DNA from: CAZXDS01 sp964639525
GTDB lineage: Bacteria; Bacteroidota; Ignavibacteria; Ignavibacteriales; Melioribacteraceae
NCBI GenBank assembly: GCA_964639525.1
Contig: CAZXDS010000032.1
Coordinates: 1 to 22,092 of the forward strand
DNA length: 22,092 nucleotides
Direction: 5' to 3'
The stretch's first letter is position 1, and every line of letters starts with the position of its first letter. The notes under the pieces are model-generated. The model searched no databases, had not been told where the DNA came from, and saw nothing but the letters and a program-made list of their open reading frames with translations. A program made the position numbers and the translations under genes. This document shows positions 16,684-22,092 of the stretch, piece after piece.

Positions 16684-16871
16684 GGCGTGTTTTGGAATAG
16701 TAAAAATAATGCCGAGTTAATTAGAACTCAGCCGAATTTAGACATTTGAAAAACAAACCAAAGATAAAGAAGAAAATTATCCACAAACCTTCAAGCGAGC
16801 ATCCGTGGAGAAAAATACAATTTGGGAAAGCAAAATATGGCTGAAACTAATGGTGAATATTTTTTCGTACT

Positions 16872-16914
16872 TGGGGTAACTCCAGTCGCCCTACGAGCTA
16901 CTTCCGTTACCCCA
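16872..16914. repeat. Hairpin repeat capped by TGGGGTAAC / GTTACCCCA
   Basis: TGGGGTAAC (16872-16880) pairs perfectly with GTTACCCCA (16906-16914). Inside, AGT/ACT and GC/GC pairs extend the stem with bulges around a 7-base loop CCTACGA. The inner part is GC-rich compared with its surroundings. It looks like a REP-type palindromic unit; no matching transposase gene lies nearby. Confidence 0.55.
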
Positions 16915-16989
16915 TGTATTACTTTCAGCATCTTGATACTGACAGTTCTAATGAGTTCTTATTATTGACATTTCTGTCGAGCTACAACA

Positions 16990-17133
16990 ACAGCAATTCG
17001 GGGTCAAAATTAAGATTACAAAAAACAACACGTTAAGAGTATATAAAAAAATATTTTTCCGATTAAATTTGCCATATTTCTGTAACACAGATTACTAATC
17101 TGTGTTACAGAAATTTTGACTCTGAATCGCTGT
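16990..17133. repeat. 144-bp structure: 22-bp inverted arms enclosing a 39-bp near-perfect palindrome
   Basis: The left arm (16990-17011) matches the reverse complement of the right arm (17112-17133) at 19 of 22 positions (core AATTTTGAC...GAAT.GCTGT). Between them, ATTTCTGTAACACAGATTA (17076-17094) and its exact complement (17096-17114) form a 19-bp stem around a single C. The palindrome touches the right arm. The layout resembles a miniature inverted-repeat element. It sits just upstream of the uvrA promoter boxes. Confidence 0.65.
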
Positions 17134-17155
17134 ACAACAAACAAAAATTGAAGAG

Positions 17156-17186
17156 TTTGTAAATATTAATATAAATTATATATTTG
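17156..17186 (+). promoter_or_regulatory. Bacteroidetes-type promoter for uvrA
   Basis: TTTG (17156-17159), exactly 19 bases, then TATATTTG (17179-17186) match the TTTG-N19-TAnnTTTG primary-sigma consensus of Bacteroidetes without a mismatch. The uvrA ATG follows 21 bases later, giving a very short leader with no Shine-Dalgarno sequence. Confidence 0.65.
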
Positions 17187-17207
17187 ATTTAAAATTCTCA
17201 TTAACAA

Positions 17208-18489
17208 ATGACTGAAGCAAATACAAATAAAACAATTTTAATCAAAGGTGCTCGACAGCATAATTTAAAAAATATCACACTTGAAATTCCGCGTGATAAA
17301 TTGATTGTATTTACAGGAGTAAGCGGAAGTGGCAAATCATCGCTGGTATTTAATACAATTTATGCAGAGGGACAACGAAGATATGTTGAGAGCCTTTCCT
17401 CTTACGCACGTCAATTTCTTGAAAGAATAAACAAACCCGATGTTGATATTATAAAAGGCATTTGTCCTGCCGTTGCCATAGAGCAGAAAAAAGGTTCGAG
17501 AAATCCAAGATCAACTGTTGGAACAAGCACCGAGATTTACGACTATCTTCGTTTGTTGTTTGCACGTGTGGGCAAGACAATTTGTTTTAATTGTGATAAG
17601 GAAGTAAAAAAGGATTCTGTTTCTTCCGTGGTAAAATGGATTGAGGAACAACCGGAGAACTCAAAATATTATATCACTTTTCCCCTTCAATTCCATGAAG
17701 GACGAAAAATCAATGAAGAGCTTTATCTATTGAAAAAAAGGGGCTTCTTTAGAATTCTTGTTAAAGGAAAACCTATCAACTTGAATGAAGATCATACAGT
17801 AATTAAATCAAAAAAAAATATTTTTGTCGTAATTGATAGATTCAAATTTCAAAATGATAAAGTTCGAGAAAGACTTGCCGACTCAATTGAAACTACATTT
17901 AGAGAAGGTGAAGGGCGGCTTTCCATTATTGATGCGGAATCAGGTTTAGTAAAAAACTTCAACACATTTTACGAATGCTGTGGATTTCGATACGAAGAAC
18001 CGGAACCGCGATTTTTTTCTTTTAATAATCCATTTGGTGCTTGCCCCGTTTGTCAGGGATTTGGACGCACAATGGATTATGATATGAATTTGATTGTTCC
18101 GAATCCTGATTTATCTCTTGCCGATGGTGCAATTGCTCCGTGGCGTTCCGTTAAATTCAGCAAATATTATTTTGACATCCTTCGTTTTGCCGATGAGAAA
18201 AATATCCCAATGCAAATTCCATTCAAAAACCTAACTGAAAAACAGAAAAGTTTAATTAAAACGGGATTTGATGGTTTTGTAGGAATTGATGGCTTCTTTA
18301 AGAAACTGGAAAAGAAAATTTATAAAATGCATATCCGCATTCTACTTAGCAGATACAAAGGATACACAACGTGCTCGGCTTGTAAAGGCTCTCGCCTAAG
18401 GCGTGAAGTATTACAAGTAAAGGTGGAAAATAAATCAATAGATGAGATAAACAGACTCACAATAGAAAATGCACTACAATTTTTCAATG
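17208..18489 (+). CDS. uvrA: Excinuclease ABC subunit A (UvrA), N-terminal part, broken by assembly gap
   Basis: These 427 residues are the first part of UvrA, the damage-recognition ATPase of nucleotide excision repair. Visible are Walker A GVSGSGKSS (37-45), EGQRRYVESLSSYARQF, the IEQKKGSRNPRSTVGT motif, the UvrB-binding region, and zinc-finger motifs (CPVCQGFG, and CSACKGSRLRRE of the next CxxC pair). The sequence stops at FFN, just before the first ABC signature and Walker B, which are lost in the run of N. Reading continues after the gap at 18590. By comparison with E. coli UvrA about 140 residues are missing, so the real gap is probably near 420 bp rather than 100. The ATG has no Shine-Dalgarno but lies behind a perfect Bacteroidetes-type promoter. 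Confidence 0.95.
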
Positions 18490-18589
18490 NNNNNNNNNNN
18501 NNNNNNNNNNNNNNNNNNNNNNNNNNNNNNNNNNNNNNNNNNNNNNNNNNNNNNNNNNNNNNNNNNNNNNNNNNNNNNNNNNNNNNNNN
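18490..18589. other. Assembly gap (100 N) inside uvrA
   Basis: Exactly 100 N, the usual placeholder for a gap of unknown length. The flanking coding frames do not match across 100 bases, although both belong to one uvrA, which confirms that the true length differs. Confidence 0.98.
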
Positions 18590-19699
18590 GCTTACGGGAA
18601 TTATAAATCAATATTGAAAAACAAAAAATCGCTTACCGGAAAATATCTTTCGGGAAAATTGAGTATTCCAATTCCGGTAGAAACTAAACAGAAAGTAACA
18701 AAAAAAATTATTATAAAAGGTGCAGCCGAAAACAACTTGAAAAATTTGAATGTGGAATTTCCGTTAAACAAACTCGTTGTAGTTACAGGCGTAAGTGGTT
18801 CCGGGAAAAGTACATTGGTTCACGATATTCTTTACGGCGGCATTATGAAATTGTTCGGCAATAATCCTCCGAAAATCGGGAAGTTTGAATCAATTGAAGG
18901 AACACACGGCATTAATAATATTGAAATTGTTGATCAATCACCAATCGGGAAATCACCGCGATCTAATCCCATTAGCTATGTAAAAGGATATGAACATATT
19001 CGAGCACTTTTTGCAGAAACTCCGCAATCCCGTGCACGCGGATATAAACCGGGGTATTTTTCTTTCAATGTTCCCGGAGGAAGATGTGATACATGCGAAG
19101 GTCAAGGATTTGTGAAAATTGAGATGCAATTCCTTGCAGACCTTTATCTTGAATGTGAAGATTGCGGCGGAACGCGTTTCAAAAAAGAAGTGCGTGAAGT
19201 TACATATAAAGGGAAAAACATTGTTGATGTATTAAACATGAATGTGGACGAAGCAGTTTTATTTTTTCAAAATATTTCCAAAATTTCCACTTACTTAAAA
19301 GCTCTTTCTGACGTGGGTTTGGGATACATTAAGCTGGGACAGCCCTCAAACACACTTTCCGGCGGTGAAGCACAACGCATAAAATTAGCGGCACATCTAA
19401 GGCAGGCAAAAAAGAATCAGCGAACACTTTTTATATTTGACGAACCGACAACAGGATTGCATTTTGACGATATCAATAAACTGCTTACAAGCTTTCAAAT
19501 GCTATTAACAAATAATGACTCGGTTGTAATTATTGAACATAACTTGGACGTAATTAAGTGTGCTGATTATATTATTGATTTGGGTCCCGAAGCAGGAGAA
19601 AAAGGCGGAGAAATTGTTGCTGCCGGAACTCCCGATGAGATTATGAAGTGTAGAAAATCTTTTACAGGAAAGTATTTGAAAAAATATCTCGGAAAGTAA
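18590..19699 (+). CDS. uvrA: Excinuclease ABC subunit A (UvrA), C-terminal part
   Basis: The frame is open from the first base after the gap (AYGNYKSILKNKKSLTGKYL), so the TTG at 18614 is not a real start. This part has the linker SLTGKYLSGKLSIPIP, the second Walker A TGVSGSGKST, the SPIGKSPRSNPISYVK motif, the C-terminal zinc finger (RCDTCEGQG ... LECEDCGGTRF), the second signature LSGGEAQRIKLA, Walker B LFIFDEPTTGLH and the switch region VIIEHNLDVIK. All key residues of the second ATPase and of the DNA-binding zinc module are intact. The rlpA-like gene starts 27 bp after its stop and is likely co-transcribed. Confidence 0.95.
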   Translation, partial: AYGNYKSILKNKKSLTGKYLSGKLSIPIPVETKQKVTKKIIIKGAAENNLKNLNVEFPLNKLVVVTGVSGSGKSTLVHDILYGGIMKLFGNNPPKIGKFESIEGTHGINNIEIVDQSPIGKSPRSNPISYVKGYEHIRALFAETPQSRARGYKPGYFSFNVPGGRCDTCEGQGFVKIEMQFLADLYLECEDCGGTRFKKEVREVTYKGKNIVDVLNMNVDEAVLFFQNISKISTYLKALSDVGLGYIKLGQPSNTLSGGEAQRIKLAAHLRQAKKNQRTLFIFDEPTTGLHFDDINKLLTSFQMLLTNNDSVVIIEHNLDVIKCADYIIDLGPEAGEKGGEIVAAGTPDEIMKCRKSFTGKYLKKYLGK

Positions 19700-19726
19700 T
19701 AGAACCGGAATTTTTACAGCCTTTAT

Positions 19727-20227
19727 ATGCTATTAAAAAAAATAAATATTGTCCTTTCACTTTTTCTTTCGTTTGTACTGCTTTCCTGTGCAAGCTCTCC
19801 GCGGTTCACTTCGGAAAAGAAAATTATTAATGAAAATTTCACAAATCCGACAGACCAGAGTAAAGATAGTACACAAACATACCGAGATAACAGCACAACT
19901 TATAGCGACACCGCAGTATTAGAAACACAAACGGGAATTGCTTCATATTATGCCGATAAGTTTAACGGGAAAATAACATACAACGGTGAAGTTTATAATA
20001 TGTATGGAATTTCAGCAGCACACCCGACTTACGCAATGGGAACAATACTCCGCATTACAAATCTTGAAAACGGTAAATCCATAATTTTACGTGTCAATGA
20101 CAGAATGCCGTATAACCCGAATAGAATAATTGATTTATCTCTCGGAACCGCCAAAAAATTAGATATGGTAAAGGATGGTTTGGCTGAAGTAAAAATTGAA
20201 GTTTTGAAATTTGGTGAGGGCAGATAA
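19727..20227 (+). CDS. rlpA: RlpA-like lipoprotein, septal ring lytic transglycosylase (DPBB domain)
   Basis: The 166-residue protein begins with a lipoprotein signal peptide ending in LLSC (lipidated C21) and a Ser/Thr-rich linker. A double-psi beta-barrel domain follows (about 67-160): TGIASYYADKFNGKITYNGE, AAHPTYAMGT, VNDRMPYNPNRIIDLS. H99 and D125 correspond to the catalytic His and Asp of studied RlpA enzymes, which cut peptidoglycan strands lacking stem peptides during cell separation. The usual DRGP is DRMP here. There is no C-terminal SPOR domain, so septal targeting by that route is not expected. It follows uvrA by 27 bp. Confidence 0.85.
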   Translation: MLLKKINIVLSLFLSFVLLSCASSPRFTSEKKIINENFTNPTDQSKDSTQTYRDNSTTYSDTAVLETQTGIASYYADKFNGKITYNGEVYNMYGISAAHPTYAMGTILRITNLENGKSIILRVNDRMPYNPNRIIDLSLGTAKKLDMVKDGLAEVKIEVLKFGEGR

Positions 20228-20328
20228 GATGTTATTTATCCTAACCTGAATAAATGAGAAGAAAACAAAAGATAGCAAAGATGTAAGATCCGGGGTTCAA
20301 GATACTAGTTTCCAAAATGATTAATTTT

Positions 20329-20373
20329 AATATTCTGCCAAATAGTACACCAATTTTACTGGTAGGATACTAA
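20329..20373. repeat. Left copy of a 45-bp imperfect inverted repeat flanking the T9SS-type gene
   Basis: This begins with AATATTCTGCCAAAT and matches the reverse complement of 21899-21943 at 39 of 45 positions, the first 15 without mismatch. Similarity ends on both sides beyond these limits. The surrounding gap (20228-20469) otherwise holds AT-rich sequence, a small AATAAG-ACAA-CTTATT hairpin (20375-20390) and the ribosome site of the next gene. Confidence 0.8.
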
Positions 20374-20457
20374 AAATAAGACAACTTATTGCTTTTTAAA
20401 ATTCAAATTACTAACTTAATATTAAACTTAGTTGAGATATACATTTATTAAAAAAAA

Positions 20458-20462
20458 GGAGG
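20458..20462 (+). promoter_or_regulatory. Strong Shine-Dalgarno site of the T9SS-type gene
   Basis: GGAGG preceded by a run of A stands 7 bases before the ATG at 20470. It is among the strongest ribosome sites in a window where most genes have weak ones, and it fixes the start. Confidence 0.8.
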
Positions 20463-20469
20463 TTTTATA

Positions 20470-21825
20470 ATGAAAAAAGTTTTAATTGTTTTATTGTTTC
20501 TTATAAATTCAGTTTACTTTGCCCAGCCGGTTATTGATGGAGTTTCAACAGGAGATACAGATTATTTATCATTAGCAACCTGGACTCAAGTTAGTACAGG
20601 TTTTGGTGATTTCGGTGTTGTCGAGTTAGATGCATTCTCAGATAATGCTAATCTTTATATTCTTGTCAAAGGAGTCTGTGAAAATAATTTTAATGAGTTC
20701 TATGTTTTTATACATGATGTTAGCTCTGCCAGTAGTTTGGCTTCAGGAACTCAATTACCAGCAGGGAGCGATAGCGGTTCGCCATTTTTTGGTTTTAAAC
20801 CAACATTAGATTTTGATGTTGATTTTGGGTTAAGACTAACTGGGGGTAATAGTAATAATGCTTTTGTTAGCATTGTTGATTACAGAAGTAGTGGGAATAC
20901 CGATACATTTTTAGGTACAATTGCGGATAATGGTACTTTAACAGCCGTAACATCTGGAACTTATATTGGAACAGCGCTTGCGTATAAATTTGCTACTAAT
21001 TTGACAACTTATTCTGGTATCGAAGGTTGGGAAATGTCTATTCCGCTAAATTCTTTAGGTATTACTCAGGGCGATAATATAGAATTATTTGCATTATATG
21101 GAAATGACGACTTTATTTCAGCAAATACATTACCGGAAATAGCAGGTCAAAGTGGAAATAATTTAGGATCAAATCCTGATTTTACTGGCATTGCGGGGAA
21201 CCAACATACAACAGCCGCCCCTCTTCCTGTCGAACTAACCTCATTCACCGCATTAGCATCCGGTAAAAATGTTGAGTTAAATTGGGCAACGGCTACGGAA
21301 GTTAATAATTATGGTTTTCAGATTGAACGTGCAAGCAACCTTCGAGGTCAGAAAACGCAAAATGGGAATAACGACCTCGAAGGTTACCAAACGCTTGGTT
21401 TTGTACAAGGACATGGAAATAGTAACTCACCGAGAAATTATTCTTTTACGGACAAAAATGTGGCATTCGGCAAATACAGCTACAGATTAAAACAAATTGA
21501 TACGGACGGAAAATTTGAGTATTCAGATGTTGTGGAAGTAAAAGCGGGCGAAATACCAAACGGTTTTACATTAAAACAAAATTATCCGAATCCGTTTAAT
21601 CCGGCAACAAACATTGTTTTTGCAGTGGATAAAACATCTCCGGTTAAATTAACAGTTTATAATATGCTCGGAAGTAAAGTAACAGAATTGTTTAACGGGC
21701 AAGCGGAAGGCGGACAAGTTTACAATATTGCATTTGATGCAAGCAAACTATCAGGTGGTGTGTATTTTTACAAATTAACTTCCGTCTCAAATACTATTAC
21801 AAAAAAAATGATTCTATTAAAGTAG
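20470..21825 (+). CDS. Secreted protein with T9SS-type C-terminal sorting domain and CBM9/DOMON-like N-terminal domain
   Basis: The 451-residue protein begins with a signal peptide (MKKVLIVLLFLINSVYFA, cleavage near residue 19). Residues 20-245 start VIDGVSTGDTDY and include NLYILVKG and IEGWEMSIPLNSLGI; this resembles the beta-sandwich of CBM9/DOMON-like domains, which suggests ligand or carbohydrate binding (tentative). A linker module follows (PLPVELTSFTA, VELNWATATEVNNYGFQIER, GFVQGHGNSNSP, YSYRLKQIDTDG), then a T9SS-type sorting domain (361-451) with NGFTLKQNYPNPFNPATNI and a final GGVYFYKL...KKMILLK. It is probably exported by the type IX system and anchored or released at the surface. 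Residues 290-305 are a palindrome-encoded insertion. The gene lies between 45-bp inverted repeats. Confidence 0.85.
   Translation: MKKVLIVLLFLINSVYFAQPVIDGVSTGDTDYLSLATWTQVSTGFGDFGVVELDAFSDNANLYILVKGVCENNFNEFYVFIHDVSSASSLASGTQLPAGSDSGSPFFGFKPTLDFDVDFGLRLTGGNSNNAFVSIVDYRSSGNTDTFLGTIADNGTLTAVTSGTYIGTALAYKFATNLTTYSGIEGWEMSIPLNSLGITQGDNIELFALYGNDDFISANTLPEIAGQSGNNLGSNPDFTGIAGNQHTTAAPLPVELTSFTALASGKNVELNWATATEVNNYGFQIERASNLRGQKTQNGNNDLEGYQTLGFVQGHGNSNSPRNYSFTDKNVAFGKYSYRLKQIDTDGKFEYSDVVEVKAGEIPNGFTLKQNYPNPFNPATNIVFAVDKTSPVKLTVYNMLGSKVTELFNGQAEGGQVYNIAFDASKLSGGVYFYKLTSVSNTITKKMILLK
21337..21385. repeat. 49-bp palindromic insertion within the T9SS-type coding sequence
   Basis: AACCTTCGAGGTC (21337-21349) and its exact complement GACCTCGAAGGTT (21373-21385) enclose 23 bases. 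The unit reads through in frame as about 16 residues (NLRG...DLEG) between IERAS and YQTLGFVQGHG, two conserved parts of the linker module that are normally close together. Confidence 0.75.
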
Positions 21826-21860
21826 TTTAAATTATAATAGTTATTATTAAAATTTTCAGA

Positions 21861-21890
21861 TGGTTGAGTTTATTTTTGTAGGCTCAACCA
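21861..21890 (+). terminator. Terminator hairpin after the T9SS-type gene
   Basis: TGGTTGAG (21861-21868) pairs perfectly with CTCAACCA (21883-21890) around a 14-base loop, followed by TTTATATATT. It lies 36 bp after the stop codon and just inside the right inverted repeat. Confidence 0.65.
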
Positions 21891-21898
21891 TTTATATA

Positions 21899-21943
21899 TT
21901 AGTATCTTATCAGTAATATTCGTGTAAAATTTGGCAGAATATT
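21899..21943. repeat. Right copy of the 45-bp imperfect inverted repeat flanking the T9SS-type gene
   Basis: The reverse complement of this segment matches 20329-20373 at 39 of 45 positions, including a perfect 15-base outer end (ATTTGGCAGAATATT on the plus strand). See the left copy. Confidence 0.8.
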
Positions 21944-21944
21944 C

Positions 21945-22029
21945 GCCGGAATTTATCCGGCTGTTGCCGTAATTAAATGCAAAATATATTTAGAATCTTG
22001 AATCATGTATTTGTTTCCGGTTTATCCGG
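21945..22029. repeat. Two small TTTATCCGG hairpins at the right end of the window
   Basis: GCCGGAATTTATCCGGC (21945-21961) forms a 5-bp stem with a 7-base loop, and CCGGTTTATCCGG (22017-22029) forms a similar 4-bp stem. They share the TTTATCCGG half and are about 60 bp apart. I see no gene between 21826 and 22092. Confidence 0.4.
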
Positions 22030-22092
22030 GTTATGAATGTAGAATTGGAATTAACTATTGTAAAATGTGGCTATCCGTAGGATTCTGTGAAA

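Larger units (their letters stand above)
15954..17207. other. Gene-free, repeat-rich region between divergent holA and uvrA
   Basis: About 1.25 kb holds no intact gene. In order it contains: an AT-rich stretch with the holA upstream region (15954-16199), a broken IS110-type transposase end (16200-16592), a double-hairpin ATTCC repeat (16611-16683), a short open stretch encoding about 40 residues (about 16725-16858) with an HPWRK motif, a GGGGTAAC hairpin (16872-16914), a 144-bp inverted-arm structure with a 39-bp palindrome (16990-17133) and the uvrA promoter (17156-17186). The density of unrelated repeats suggests a site that has taken several insertions without harm. Confidence 0.8.

Noticed and set aside
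17076..17114. Rho-independent terminator
   Set aside because: The loop is one base, there is no T tract in either direction, and no gene ends nearby.
16611..17133. CRISPR array
   Set aside because: The palindromic units differ from one another, are not evenly spaced, and there are no cas genes.
18490..18617. Frameshift or two separate uvrA genes
   Set aside because: The frame change occurs only across an N placeholder; both parts fit one UvrA with a missing middle.
20329..21943. Phase-variable invertible promoter
   Set aside because: The repeats enclose the entire gene with its ribosome site and terminator, so inversion would not obviously switch expression; a mobile cassette is simpler, although inversion is not excluded.
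1..22092. tRNA, rRNA or riboswitch genes
   Set aside because: No cloverleaf, rRNA motif or known riboswitch core was recognised by eye; a covariance-model scan would be decisive.

Overview
The window reads as chromosomal DNA of a low-GC member of the Ignavibacteria / Bacteroidetes-Chlorobi group. Three things support this. A secreted protein carries a type IX secretion sorting tail of the 'NYPNPFNPATNI' kind. One promoter fits the Bacteroidetes-type TTTG-N19-TAnnTTTG pattern exactly. Many genes use TTG or GTG starts with weak Shine-Dalgarno sequences. A run of 100 N inside uvrA shows that this is a scaffold from a draft or metagenome assembly.

Layout. From 1 to 15953 every gene lies on the minus strand, so transcription runs from right to left. 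The order from the 15.9 kb end is: holA; an ECF sigma factor with its anti-sigma-like membrane partner; rpmE, followed by a terminator hairpin; rsmB-rodZ-ligA and a small unknown gene, all tightly packed; a STAS protein, a sodium:solute symporter, a HAD phosphatase, a PgpH-type c-di-AMP phosphodiesterase and xerD, mostly overlapping or closely spaced; a short gap with a hairpin repeat; then an MsbA-like ABC exporter overlapping a truncated O-antigen-ligase/polymerase-like gene. From 17208 onward the plus strand carries uvrA (broken by the assembly gap), rlpA, and a T9SS-type secreted protein.

The 1.25 kb between the divergent holA and uvrA genes has no intact gene. It holds an IS110-family transposase remnant with an in-frame stop, a double-hairpin ATTCC repeat, a GGGGTAAC-capped hairpin, and a 39-bp almost perfect palindrome next to 22-bp inverted arms. 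It looks like a graveyard of small mobile repeats just upstream of the uvrA promoter.

Most genes are housekeeping: replication and repair (holA, ligA, uvrA, xerD), ribosome (rsmB, rpmE), and envelope and cell shape (rodZ, rlpA, MsbA-like, O-antigen ligase-like). The most unusual part is at the right end. The T9SS-type gene is flanked by 45-bp imperfect inverted repeats (39 of 45 positions match), as if it were cargo of a small non-autonomous element. The same gene carries a 49-bp palindromic insertion in frame, adding about 16 residues between conserved motifs. I found no CRISPR array, tRNA, rRNA or clear defence system.
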